Assembly (NCBI RefSeq): GCF_017876155.1
Contig: NZ_JAGINP010000003.1
Coordinates: 1-64,000 of the forward strand
Source: Azospirillum rugosum
GTDB lineage: Bacteria; Pseudomonadota; Alphaproteobacteria; Azospirillales; Azospirillaceae
Reading direction: 5' to 3'
DNA length: 64,000 nucleotides
This document shows positions 1 to 8,253 of the stretch, in pieces. A model generated the notes under the pieces. That model searched no databases, was not told where the DNA came from, and saw nothing but the letters and a program-made list of their open reading frames with translations. The translations under genes and the position numbers were made by a program. How positions within the stretch are numbered: the stretch's first letter is position 1; the number at the start of each line of letters is the position of its first letter.

Positions 1-47
1 CCCCTCACCCCCAACCCCTCTCCCCCAAGGGGAGAGGGGCTTTTTCC
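1..47 (+). terminator. REP-like palindrome with T-tract (terminator-like)
   Basis: An 11-bp perfect stem (15-25 with 29-39, three-base loop) is followed by a run of five T at 41-45, which is the shape of a Rho-independent terminator for a plus-strand gene lying left of the window. The preceding CCCCTCACCCC string and the stem sequence recur at 46061-46102 (inverted) and, in variant form, at 19631-19770 and 28791-28813, so this is also a member of a dispersed repeat family. No coding region is seen in 1-152. Confidence 0.6.
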
Positions 48-152
48 ATGCTGCTCAATGCATTATCGCATCCGCGAGATGTGTGCATACCGTAGCGCGA
101 AGTGGGGGGAGGTCGGGAGGGGGGCCCAACGCAACCACTTCCCACAACCCAC

Positions 153-746
153 TCACCCCCGATGCGCCACATGCAACCCCTTGCCGACCGCGAAGGTCGT
201 GGAGGCGACATCGGGCAACGCCTCCACCGCGGCGATGTAGCCGGCGATCTCCTCGGGATGGGACAGGGCGTTGTCGGCCAGCAGCAGGCAGTCCCGCTCC
301 AGCTTCGGCAGGAGCAAGCGCAGCTGGTCCGGGGCGCTCCAGCGGTCGGCGTCGAAGAAGACGCAGTCGAAGGGGCCGGGCAGGCCGGCCACCACCTCCG
401 TCGCGTCGCCGACCAGCAGGCGGACGCGGTCGGCCAGCCCGGCGCGCTCCAGGTTCGCGCGGGCCTCGGCGCTCTTGGCGGGGTCGCGCTCCACGCTGAT
501 CAAAGGCTCCGTGGCGCCGGTCGCGCGCAGGGCGGCGGCGAGCCAGAGGGTGCTGACGCCGTTGGACGTGCCGATCTCCAGCACGCGCCGACGCCGCCCG
601 CTGCGCACCAGGACATGCACAAGCTCCGCCGTTTCCCGTTCCAGGTTCAGCATCTTGCGGGCGCGGTCGCCCTCGCGGCTGTCGTTCTCGCGGCCAAAGC
701 TTTCCAGGTCGCGCAGCACGCGGTCGACGGCGGCATCCACCAGCAT
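153..746 (-). CDS. SAM-dependent O-methyltransferase (class I, methyltransf_3-like)
   Basis: A 197-aa cytoplasmic methyltransferase. SAM-binding motif I reads VLEIGTSNGVSTLWLA (about residues 55-70) and the acidic motif FDCVFFDADRW follows near residue 125, the position where O-methyltransferases of the caffeoyl-CoA/catechol type bind a divalent metal. The length fits that family. The ATG is preceded by GAGGAG at good spacing. It is divergent from the GntR regulator at 832 across an 85-bp gap containing a perfect inverted repeat, so it is a likely regulatory target of that protein. The substrate cannot be read from the sequence. Confidence 0.85.
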   Translation of the reverse strand: MLVDAAVDRVLRDLESFGRENDSREGDRARKMLNLERETAELVHVLVRSGRRRRVLEIGTSNGVSTLWLAAALRATGATEPLISVERDPAKSAEARANLERAGLADRVRLLVGDATEVVAGLPGPFDCVFFDADRWSAPDQLRLLLPKLERDCLLLADNALSHPEEIAGYIAAVEALPDVASTTFAVGKGLHVAHRG

Positions 747-806
747 GGGTCGGGCTCCTCGGTGTGGGTGGAACGGTGCGGATGGGCTCGACTGTGCACC
801 GGTGAC

Positions 807-828
807 ATGTTACCGTCAATGGTAACAT
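807..828. promoter_or_regulatory. Inverted-repeat operator candidate for the adjacent GntR regulator
   Basis: ATGTTACC and GGTAACAT form a perfect 8-bp inverted repeat separated by six bases. The right arm ends three bases before the GntR start codon and the repeat lies between two divergent genes. FCD-type GntR proteins typically bind short inverted repeats of the TGGTnnnACCA type, so autoregulation and control of the divergent methyltransferase are likely. Its nearness to the start codon suggests a leaderless or very short mRNA, or direct blocking of initiation. Confidence 0.65.
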
Positions 829-831
829 TGC

Positions 832-1524
832 ATGGGGAAGAGCATGACCGTCCGGACGCGCCGCCCGAACCTGGGGGAGGAGGCCTACGACCGCCTGCGC
901 GCGCTGCTGCTGGACGGCGGCCGGTACGCGCCGGGCGACAAGGTCAACGTGATCGCGGTGGCTCAGGAACTTGGGGTCAGCCGCTCGCCGGTGTGGGACG
1001 CCATCGCCCGGCTGGAATCGGAAGGGCTGCTGGAGGTCGTGCCGCGCCACGGCGTCTTCCTCGTGCGCTTCGACGCGCGCCGGCTGGCCGAGCTGTATGA
1101 AACCCGCGAAGCTCTGGAGGGCATGGCCGCGCGCCTCGCGGCGGAGCGGGCCGGGCTGGCGGATGTGGCGGAGTTGGAGCGGTCGCTGGCGGCGCAGCAG
1201 GCCCGCCTGGATGCGGGTGATACCGCCGGCTACGCCGACGCGGCGCTGGCCTTCCATCAGGCCGTGCTGCGCATCGCCGGCAACGAGACCATCGCGCGCA
1301 TGCTGGACGCGCTCTACGCGCAGACGCGGACCATGTGCCGCGGCCTTCCGACGAGGCCGGGGGAGCTGCCCGCGCGGCGCGACGATCATGCGCATCTGGT
1401 CGCCGCCATCCGCGACCGCGACATGGACCGCGCCGAGGCGGTGGCGCGCGTCCATGTGCGGAGCTTGGCGCTCGCCGCGCGTTGCTTCCCTGGGAAGCCG
1501 GCATCGCAGGGAGACGCGCCGTGA
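832..1524 (+). CDS. GntR family transcriptional regulator with FCD domain
   Basis: A 230-aa regulator. Residues about 12-78 form the GntR winged helix (EEAYDRLRALLLDG, then LGVSRSPVWDAIARLESEGLL). Residues about 85-215 form an FCD ligand domain with the expected Asp/His metal or ligand residues (FHQAVLRIAGN, DDHAHLVAAI, VHVRSL). The start at 832 gives no clear ribosome-binding site because the inverted repeat is directly upstream; an in-frame ATG at 844 is an alternative. FCD regulators usually sense small organic acids or sugar acids; the ligand here is unknown. It converges on the DUF533 gene. Confidence 0.9.
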   Translation: MGKSMTVRTRRPNLGEEAYDRLRALLLDGGRYAPGDKVNVIAVAQELGVSRSPVWDAIARLESEGLLEVVPRHGVFLVRFDARRLAELYETREALEGMAARLAAERAGLADVAELERSLAAQQARLDAGDTAGYADAALAFHQAVLRIAGNETIARMLDALYAQTRTMCRGLPTRPGELPARRDDHAHLVAAIRDRDMDRAEAVARVHVRSLALAARCFPGKPASQGDAP

Positions 1525-1549
1525 ACCCGCGCGTCGGCGGGCCGGTCGC

Positions 1550-2383
1550 TTACGCCGCCTGGTTCAGCTGCTGAAGCCTCTGCGGGTCGATGCGCAGGCG
1601 GGTGGCGAGGTACTGCAGGTAGGAGCGCTCCGTCTCCGAATTGCGGTCCACCGCCATCATGGACGCCAAGTAGACCTGCTCCGCCGTCTGCGGGTCGCGG
1701 ACGGCCTGGACGAGGCTGTCGAGCGACTGCGGCCGATCCAATTCCTGCTCGACCACCCGACGCTCCTCCTGGCCGGCGCCGGCCTCGTCGAGCGCGGACA
1801 GGACGCGCCCGCGCTCCTCGGCGGTGATCGTACCGTCGGCGTTGGCGGCGGCGATCATGGCGCGGATCAGCAGCAGGGCGTGCTGGTCCTCCATCGCCAG
1901 GGCCGGGTAGGCCCCCTCGCCGGCCGGGGCGGGCTGGGCCGCTTCCGGCTGCGGCGCGCGGGGCTGGAGCACCTGCGACAGCCGGTCGCCGAGGGAGCCC
2001 CCACTGGCGCCGGCCGCGCCGCCGAAGATGCTGCCCAGGATGCCGCCGCCGGACGAGCCGCCCCACAGGCTGCCGCCCGACGGGGCTCCGCTGGCGGGCG
2101 TTTCCGTCGGCCGCCCGGAGTCCGGACGCATGTTCTGCTGGCGCTCCTGGAAGGCGCGGTAGGCGATGTAGGCCAGCGCGCCGAGCCCGGCGACGGACCC
2201 GACGCCCATGCCGCCACGTGTGTGTCCGGCGGAGGCGGCGCCCATCGGCCCGGCGCCCAGGCCGCCCGTGTTGTTCAGGCCAGTGTTGTTCAGGATGGAG
2301 CCCATGCGTTCCATCCCCATGCCGCTGCGCCCGCCCATGCCGGTCGCGAGCATGGTGCCGAGAAGTTTCTGGAGGTCGGCCAT
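1550..2383 (-). CDS. DUF533 / TerB-like protein
   Basis: A 277-aa protein starting MADLQKLLGTML. The ATG at 2383 follows GGGGAG, while a longer frame upstream has no ribosome-binding site. The N-terminal half is rich in Gly, Ala and Met with a hydrophobic stretch (VAGLGALAYIAYRAF) and a Gly/Ser linker. The C-terminal about 110 residues form the all-helical TerB-like domain (ALLLIRAMIAAANADGTI, with acidic residues as in tellurite-resistance TerB). The family resembles YebE of enterobacteria, an inner-membrane stress protein of uncertain role. It is separated from the metal-efflux operon by about 150 bp. Confidence 0.8.
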   Translation of the reverse strand: MADLQKLLGTMLATGMGGRSGMGMERMGSILNNTGLNNTGGLGAGPMGAASAGHTRGGMGVGSVAGLGALAYIAYRAFQERQQNMRPDSGRPTETPASGAPSGGSLWGGSSGGGILGSIFGGAAGASGGSLGDRLSQVLQPRAPQPEAAQPAPAGEGAYPALAMEDQHALLLIRAMIAAANADGTITAEERGRVLSALDEAGAGQEERRVVEQELDRPQSLDSLVQAVRDPQTAEQVYLASMMAVDRNSETERSYLQYLATRLRIDPQRLQQLNQAA

Positions 2384-2533
2384 TCGTCGTCTCCCCACGG
2401 TTCGATGTTGCCTTGCGCAAGCGACAACAGGCGGGGAGGGCGGGTGTTCGACGGCCAAGCCGCCGTTTACGGCAAAAGCCTCCGGAAATTCAGGCAGAAC
2501 GCCCGCCTGTACCGACGGGCATCGCCGGGCGGC

Positions 2534-3502
<969 letters not shown>

Positions 3503-3517
3503 GAAAACCTGTTCCGG

Positions 3518-4081
3518 TCAGAGCAGCGTGTGTTCGACCAGAATCTTGGCACCGATGGCGATCAAGCCAAGCCCGCCCGCCAATTCCGAGCGGCGGCCGA
3601 GCAGCGGGCCGGCGGCGCGGCCCAGCAGAACCCCGCCGAAGCCCATCAGGAAGGTGACGCCGCCGATCAGGGTCGCGGTCACGGCGATGTCGACGTCGGC
3701 CATGGCAAGGCCGACCCCGACCGCGCTGGCGTCGATGCTCGTCGCCACGGCCATGGTCAGCAGGGCCAGCCAGCCCGACCGGGTCGCCGCCGCCTCGTCG
3801 TCGTCCTCGCCCTTGACGGCGTTGCGGACCATCGATCCGCCGATCAGCAGCAGCAGGCCGAAGGCGATCCAGTGGTCGACCGCCTGCACCATGTCGGCGA
3901 AGGTAGCACCCACGCCCCAGCCGATGGCGGCCATGCCCAGTTGGCAGGCCCCGAAGGTGACGCCGACGCGGATCGCCTCGGTCACGCCCGGGCGCTTCTG
4001 CGCCGCGCCGCGGCCGAGCGCCGCGGCGAAGCTGTCCATGGAAAGGCTGACGGCGAGCGCGAGGGAGGTCATGCCGAACAT
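3518..4081 (-). CDS. mntP: Manganese efflux pump MntP
   Basis: A 187-aa inner-membrane Mn(II) exporter. The start MFGMTSLALAVSLSMDSFAAALG contains the conserved TM1 Asp motif; the second conserved motif MAVATSIDASAVGVGLA sits in the mirrored half, and the hydrophobicity gives about six TM segments. Length and motifs match MntP (YebN). The reading frame is open far upstream, but the ATG at 4081 has GGAG eight bases before it and the upstream stretch is the riboswitch. First gene of an mntP-dmeF operon controlled by Mn at the RNA level. Confidence 0.93.
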   Translation of the reverse strand: MFGMTSLALAVSLSMDSFAAALGRGAAQKRPGVTEAIRVGVTFGACQLGMAAIGWGVGATFADMVQAVDHWIAFGLLLLIGGSMVRNAVKGEDDDEAAATRSGWLALLTMAVATSIDASAVGVGLAMADVDIAVTATLIGGVTFLMGFGGVLLGRAAGPLLGRRSELAGGLGLIAIGAKILVEHTLL

Positions 4082-4276
4082 GGGACCAACTCCGGCCAAA
4101 CGATCACGACAGCGCGCCCGCCCCCGTTTGGCCTTCGGGTCGCAGCCGCACCATCGGTCTTGCCGGACTGGCCGGATCCGAAGTCCGGCTGCCGCACGCA
4201 CCACGGGGGAAGCCCCCGAGTCTGTTGGCACGCGCCCCTCTCCACGGAGGGTGGCTACTCCCCAATGACGGCGCGG
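4082..4276 (-). ncRNA. yybP-ykoY manganese riboswitch with SD-adjacent expression hairpin
   Basis: Read on the minus strand, the hallmark GGGGAGTAGCC (4263-4253) is followed by paired arms and then GGCAAGACC, both signature strings of the yybP-ykoY class. A ten-pair P1 closes the aptamer (4267-4276 with 4146-4155, two G-U pairs). Downstream, a perfect 9-bp hairpin (4125-4133 with 4094-4102) directly abuts the Shine-Dalgarno GGAG (4090-4093) of mntP. Known members bind Mn(II) and switch on Mn exporters. The platform here looks translational because the last hairpin has no T-tract; that part is inference. Confidence 0.9.
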
Positions 4277-4305
4277 ACCCTACAGCGGCCGGTTCGGAAC
4301 GTCAA
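4277..4305 (-). promoter_or_regulatory. Sigma70-type promoter of mntP-dmeF
   Basis: On the minus strand TTGACG (4305-4300) and TAGGGT (4282-4277) are separated by exactly 17 bases. The -10 box ends immediately before the P1 stem of the riboswitch, which would place the transcription start within or just ahead of P1. The -35 is a 5/6 match to consensus; the -10 is weaker. Confidence 0.6.
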
Positions 4306-4310
4306 TCTAT

Positions 4311-4326
4311 ATGAACAGCTGTTCAT
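4311..4326. promoter_or_regulatory. Perfect 16-bp palindrome upstream of the mntP promoter
   Basis: ATGAACAGCTGTTCAT is fully self-complementary. It lies five bases upstream of the -35 of mntP and 28 bases past the end of the next minus-strand gene. Symmetry and position fit an operator for a dimeric regulator, for example of the TetR type; no such regulator gene is adjacent, so the protein is unknown. Confidence 0.5.
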
Positions 4327-4354
4327 ACGTTTTGAATCGCTCTAAATCTCCCGC

Positions 4355-4711
4355 CTATCGTCGGCGGTGGTCACGGTCGCGCCGGAGGGCGTCCTGCTCG
4401 TCCTGCGACTGGCGGCGCTGGCGGATGCGGTCCTCCTGCCATTCCCAAAAACCAGCGCCGATGTCGTCCACCTCGCCCCAGCCGCGGGCGGGCCGGGTGC
4501 GGACCAGGAACGGGTCGCCGGCCCCGGCGATGGGGCCGAGCGCGGTGCGGTCGTCCCGGTCGGGCGACAGGTTGTTGCTGTAATGCGGGCCGCCGTAGGC
4601 GTCCCGGTAAGTGTCGTAGGGGGTGTAGCCCTGGGCGGACGCCGCGGCCAAAAACAGCACGGGAAACAGCACGGCGAGCGTCCCGACCAGGGCGGTACGG
4701 CGAACCGGCAT
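4355..4711 (-). CDS. Small secreted hypothetical protein
   Basis: A 118-aa protein. The ATG at 4711 has a strong GAGGAGG nine bases upstream and opens a clear signal peptide (MPVRRTALVGTLAVLFPVLF, ending LAAASAQG). The mature part is polar, with YTPYDTYRDAYGG near the start and a highly charged tail (EDRIRQRRQSQDEQDALRR). No family was recognised. It is divergent from the gene at 4860 and reads toward the mntP operon. Confidence 0.7.
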   Translation of the reverse strand: MPVRRTALVGTLAVLFPVLFLAAASAQGYTPYDTYRDAYGGPHYSNNLSPDRDDRTALGPIAGAGDPFLVRTRPARGWGEVDDIGAGFWEWQEDRIRQRRQSQDEQDALRRDRDHRRR

Positions 4712-4859
4712 GGCCGCTGCCTCCTCGCAGGGGTTTTCCCAACGGAATACGAACAGCCTGCGCCCGCCGCCCGTGCGATGAGCAGATGCAGGAGGGGAGG
4801 GTTCTGGTGCAAAAGGAGGGCGGCGGTCATGCCGCGTCCTGGTCCGGAGACATAAGCCC

Positions 4860-5225
4860 GTGTTTCGAAGCCCGCGTTCCCTGCTGGTCCTGTTCGCCGT
4901 CTTCTGCGTCGCGGCCCTGATCCTGTTCGGCCGGACCCCGTCCGACGATGTCGGCCGCGCGGTGGACGGCCGGGGCTTCCTCGCCGTCTGCGAGGCCAGT
5001 CCCTTCGCGTCGGGCAACGGATCGGACGTGGCCGAGGCGGCACGGCTGTGCTCCTGCGTCCTGGCTTGGCATCTGCGGGAGGGGGAGCGGACCGGCTATC
5101 CGCTGCCGGCGGCGCTCTACCGCAGCAACCCGACGGCCGCGGCGACCGGGGAGGTCAGCAGCCTGGCCCGGATGGTGGACACGAAGGCGCGCGAGGCCTG
5201 CCGGTCGGGGCGCAGGACCCAATGA
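4860..5225 (+). CDS. Hypothetical single-pass membrane protein
   Basis: A 121-aa protein with a probable GTG start preceded by GGAG. Residues 6-24 (RSLLVLFAVFCVAALILFG) form one membrane anchor or uncleaved signal. The rest is soluble and carries three closely spaced cysteines (AVCEAS, RLCSCVLAW). No family was recognised. It is divergent from the secreted protein at 4711. Confidence 0.6.
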   Translation: MFRSPRSLLVLFAVFCVAALILFGRTPSDDVGRAVDGRGFLAVCEASPFASGNGSDVAEAARLCSCVLAWHLREGERTGYPLPAALYRSNPTAAATGEVSSLARMVDTKAREACRSGRRTQ

Positions 5226-5301
5226 CTGTGCGAATGCCCATGGTCACGGACGCGTGAAGGGCCCTTCCGATCGGGCACCGGCGCACCCATCCTTTTCGGC
5301 C

Positions 5302-5625
5302 ATGAGCACGCCCGACACTCGGAACCCCTGCATCAAGGTCTGCCGATTCGATTCGGCGGGCACCTGCCTCGGCTGCCTGCGGACGCGCAGCGAGGTGAAG
5401 CATTGGAAGCGCTTTTCCGACGAGGCGAAGGCCGCCATCAACGGGCGCCTGCGGGCGCTCGGCGTCGATGACCCGCGGGCCGGCCGCAAGAAGACGGCCA
5501 AGCGCCTGAAGAAGCTCGACAAGAAGATCCGCAAGCTGGAAGCCAAGCTCGGCGCGCTGCGGGCGGAGCGGGCGGATTTGGCCCCGCCTCCGGCCCCTTC
5601 ATCGGCGTTGGACGCGGCGGATTGA
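5302..5625 (+). CDS. DUF1289 family protein
   Basis: A 107-aa protein beginning MSTPDTRNPCIKVC. Cysteines at 10, 14, 22 and 25 (CX3CX7CX2C) match the DUF1289 signature, a probable metal or Fe-S binding knuckle. It is followed by WKRFSDEAKAAINGRL as usual for the family. The C-terminal half is lysine-rich and likely coiled coil (KKLDKKIRKLEAKLGALRAE), longer than typical family members. The upstream frame is open but shows no family similarity; the ribosome-binding site is weak. Function is unknown. Confidence 0.8.
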   Translation: MSTPDTRNPCIKVCRFDSAGTCLGCLRTRSEVKHWKRFSDEAKAAINGRLRALGVDDPRAGRKKTAKRLKKLDKKIRKLEAKLGALRAERADLAPPPAPSSALDAAD

Positions 5626-5635
5626 CGGTCGCCGG

Positions 5636-5992
5636 TCAGACCGGGCAGACCGCCTCGACGATGCGGCACACGTCGCCGGCGGTTTTCGGCGCGAATCGGG
5701 CCAGCAGACCGCTGCGCAATTCCGGGATCAGCAGCGACAGCGGGCGGTCGCCCGGCGGGCTCAGGTCGTGCTCCAGATCGCAGACGCTGACGTAATCCAG
5801 CCCCTTCAGCGCGACGAGGAGCGACTGCCGCCCCTCCGCGTCCACCTCGTGCGCGATGGCCCGCCCGTTGGCGGTGGCGTAGACGGCCGCCTGCTCCTGC
5901 GTGTAGCGGGAGATCGGCAGCAGGCGCAGCGCCGGGTGGCTGCCCAGCACGGTGGCGACGAGGGAATTGAGGCCGGAGGAGAGGCTCGACAT
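5636..5992 (-). CDS. Hypothetical protein
   Basis: A 118-aa protein starting MSSLSSGLNSLVATV at the ATG; an in-frame TTG nine bases upstream is a less likely start. It looks like a small alpha/beta soluble domain (RQSLLVALKGLDYVSVCDL), with no signal peptide or membrane segment. It converges on the DUF1289 gene with a 10-bp gap. No family was recognised. Confidence 0.55.
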   Translation of the reverse strand: MSSLSSGLNSLVATVLGSHPALRLLPISRYTQEQAAVYATANGRAIAHEVDAEGRQSLLVALKGLDYVSVCDLEHDLSPPGDRPLSLLIPELRSGLLARFAPKTAGDVCRIVEAVCPV

Positions 5993-6109
5993 GGGGTCCA
6001 AGGCGTCTGTCGTTCGGTCCCCATCCTACCACAAGGCCGGGCCTGCGACGCCATGCCATCCGCCATCGCAAAATGATCACGCGGACCAACAGGCAAAAAA
6101 GCCGGGAAA

Positions 6110-6149
6110 CGTCCCAAAACGGAAAAGGGGCCGGCAGCGCAGGCTGCCG
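6110..6149 (-). terminator. Probable terminator of the beta-helix gene
   Basis: On the minus strand, a 7-bp perfect stem CGGCAGC/GCTGCCG (6149-6132, loop CTGC) is followed by GCCCCTTTTCC and then GTTTTGGG. It lies 32 bases beyond the stop of the beta-helix gene at 6181. The T-tract does not start directly after the stem, so strength is uncertain. The remainder of 5993-6180 contains no gene. Confidence 0.5.
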
Positions 6150-6180
6150 ACCCCCGATCCCGACGGAATGACGCGGTGCG

Positions 6181-8253
6181 TCAGGCCGCCGACGACAGGT
6201 GCGTGTCGTGGTGCAGCGCCAGCAGGTGCGCCGCGTCCATCCCGTGGTCGTAGGACTCGGCCGAGGTGACCTGCGTGTCCACCGCGGCGATCGCCGGATG
6301 CTCCACATTCTGCACGGCGACGTGGGTCCACACGTCCGTCTGGTCGCCCAGCGACTGGGCCGTGGCCGTGCCGGCGGTGGTGGCCGACGCCGGGAACCAG
6401 CTCTTGTCCGCGCTGACCACCAGCGTGCCGTTCCACCACATCCCGGACTGGCCCTTCACCACATCCTGACCGTCCAGCGCGCCCTTGTCGTAGGACACGT
6501 TGGCGTCCGTGGCGTTGGAGGCATGGCCGTTGATCGTCACCTTGTTGACCGTCAGGTTGCGGTCCTGGCCGTTCACGGTGCCGTCGTTGTCGTACTGCAC
6601 CTGCACCTTGTGCGCCTGGCCGGCGGCCAGATCGGTCTTGAAGGTGTAGTCCTTGGCCGTCGTGCCGGCGACACCCTCGCCAACCTTCTTGCCGTCGACC
6701 AGCAGGTTGAAGTGGGCGTTCACGCCGCCCGCCGCGTTGCCCGACGCGTTCACCGTGATGGTGGAGTTGCCGGCCGTCGGGGCGGTGCCGCCCGCCGGGA
6801 AGAAGGACTTGTCGGCGCTGACGGCCAGCGTGCCGTTCCACCACATCCCGGACTGGCCCTTCACCACGTCCTGGCCGTCCAGCGCGCCCTTGTCGTAGGA
6901 CACGATGCTATCGGTCGGGTTCACGGCGTGGCCGTTGATGGTGATCTTGTTGACGTACAGGTTGCGGTCCTGGCCGTTCACGGTGCCGTCGTTGTCGTAC
7001 TGCACCTGGACCTTGTGCGCCTGGCCGGCGGCCAGGTCGGTCTTGAAGGTGTAGTCCTTGGCCGTCGTGCCGGCGACGCCCTCGCCGACCTTCTTGCCGT
7101 CGACCAGCAGGTTGAAGTGGGCGTTCACGCCGCCCGCCGCGTTGCCCGACGCGTTCACCGTGATGGTCGAGCTGCCCGCAGTGGGGGAGGTCGGCGTGGT
7201 GGGCGTGGTCGGGGTGGTCGGCGTGGTCGGGCTGTTGCCGCCGCTGGTCGAAGACTTGTACTCGTAGGCGCCGATGTCCACGGCCCCCTCGCGCGACGCG
7301 CCGCTCATGTCGGTGGTCGGGGCGTTGGCCGAGGTGCCGGCGTTGATGGCCGGCGAACCCGCCGCGAGGTGGTAGTCGCCGCCGCCGTCGGCCACGTACT
7401 TCACGAACTTCGGGTCGGCCGCGATGGTGCCGGTCGCCTTCAGGCCGTTCTGCAGGCGGAAGTCCGTGCTGTTGTCGTACACGAGATTGTTCGTGTAGGT
7501 GTTGTGCGTACCGGTGGTGCCGCCTTCCGCCACGCCGTAGGCGCGGTTGTCGTAGACGATGTTGTTGGCGAACTTGATGTTGTCGGCCGCACCACTGTAG
7601 GTGTAGTGCTCGTCCGCGCCGATCCACGCGCCCATGTAGTTGTTGAACGCCGTGTTGTTCACGATCGTCAGGTTATGGGCATCGTGCCACAGGTGGATGC
7701 CGACGCCCGCGTTGTCGTAGACGAGGTTGTTGGCGATGGTGCCCGTGGAGCTGTGATAGATCGCGTGCACGAGGCTGCTGTTCGTCCCGGACGGGCCGAC
7801 GTTGTACACCTCGTTGTTCTGGATCGTCATGTTGGTGCCGCCGCGGTAGCTGTCCGCGTAGATGCCGGCGCCACCGGTGCCGCTCAGGTTGTTCCCGATG
7901 TCGTGCACCTTCGAGTTCTCGATCACCGAGTTGCTGCCGGTGGTGTAGAGCCCGATGCGGAAGGACGAACCGGACACCTCGAAGCCGTCGATGGTGACGT
8001 TGGAGCCGCTGTTGCTCCAGGCCATGTCGGCGCCGCCCGACGGGGCGACGATCTTGGCGCCGTACTTGGTGTCGGAGACGTAGGTCACGCCGTTGGCCGA
8101 GGTCGAGAAGCCGCCCTGGTAGGTGCCCGGCGCCACATGCACCGTGGTGCCGTTGCCGGCCGCCTGCGAGGCCTTCGCGATGGTGCGGAAGGGCGAATCC
8201 TTGGTGCCGTTGCCGGAGTCCGAGCCCGAGGTCGAAACGTAAAGATCAGCCAT
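6181..8253 (-). CDS. Right-handed beta-helix protein with two duplicated C-terminal carbohydrate-binding-like modules
   Basis: A 690-aa protein. Start MADLYVSTSGSDSGNGT at the ATG with AGAAGGA upstream; the codon before in frame is TTG. Residues about 1-340 form a right-handed parallel beta-helix (repeated NNxV/IxxN turns such as IQNNEVYNVG, IVNNTAFNN) ending in the motif AAGSPAINAGT...VDIGAYEY seen in choice-of-anchor Q proteins. A TP-rich linker follows, then two nearly identical about 135-aa modules (SSTITVNASGNAAGG ... SGMWWNGTLAVSADKSFFP) that resemble Ca-dependent xylan-binding CBM modules. There is no signal peptide, so export must be non-Sec if it acts outside. It probably binds or cleaves a polysaccharide; no catalytic residues were identified. 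Paralog of the gene at 9797. Confidence 0.8.
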   Translation of the reverse strand: MADLYVSTSGSDSGNGTKDSPFRTIAKASQAAGNGTTVHVAPGTYQGGFSTSANGVTYVSDTKYGAKIVAPSGGADMAWSNSGSNVTIDGFEVSGSSFRIGLYTTGSNSVIENSKVHDIGNNLSGTGGAGIYADSYRGGTNMTIQNNEVYNVGPSGTNSSLVHAIYHSSTGTIANNLVYDNAGVGIHLWHDAHNLTIVNNTAFNNYMGAWIGADEHYTYSGAADNIKFANNIVYDNRAYGVAEGGTTGTHNTYTNNLVYDNSTDFRLQNGLKATGTIAADPKFVKYVADGGGDYHLAAGSPAINAGTSANAPTTDMSGASREGAVDIGAYEYKSSTSGGNSPTTPTTPTTPTTPTSPTAGSSTITVNASGNAAGGVNAHFNLLVDGKKVGEGVAGTTAKDYTFKTDLAAGQAHKVQVQYDNDGTVNGQDRNLYVNKITINGHAVNPTDSIVSYDKGALDGQDVVKGQSGMWWNGTLAVSADKSFFPAGGTAPTAGNSTITVNASGNAAGGVNAHFNLLVDGKKVGEGVAGTTAKDYTFKTDLAAGQAHKVQVQYDNDGTVNGQDRNLTVNKVTINGHASNATDANVSYDKGALDGQDVVKGQSGMWWNGTLVVSADKSWFPASATTAGTATAQSLGDQTDVWTHVAVQNVEHPAIAAVDTQVTSAESYDHGMDAAHLLALHHDTHLSSAA
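6373..7182 (-). repeat. Two tandem 405-bp near-identical coding repeats
   Basis: The two C-terminal modules of the beta-helix protein are repeated at the DNA level with a period of 405 bp (for example CGTGCCGGCGAC at 6661 and 7066). Differences are few and often silent, indicating a recent duplication or ongoing gene conversion. Boundaries are approximate. Confidence 0.85.

Noticed and set aside
4082..4231. N-terminal 50-residue extension of MntP
   Set aside because: The region folds as the Mn riboswitch and its expression hairpin; the extension is basic and unlike MntP, and the ATG at 4081 has a good Shine-Dalgarno.
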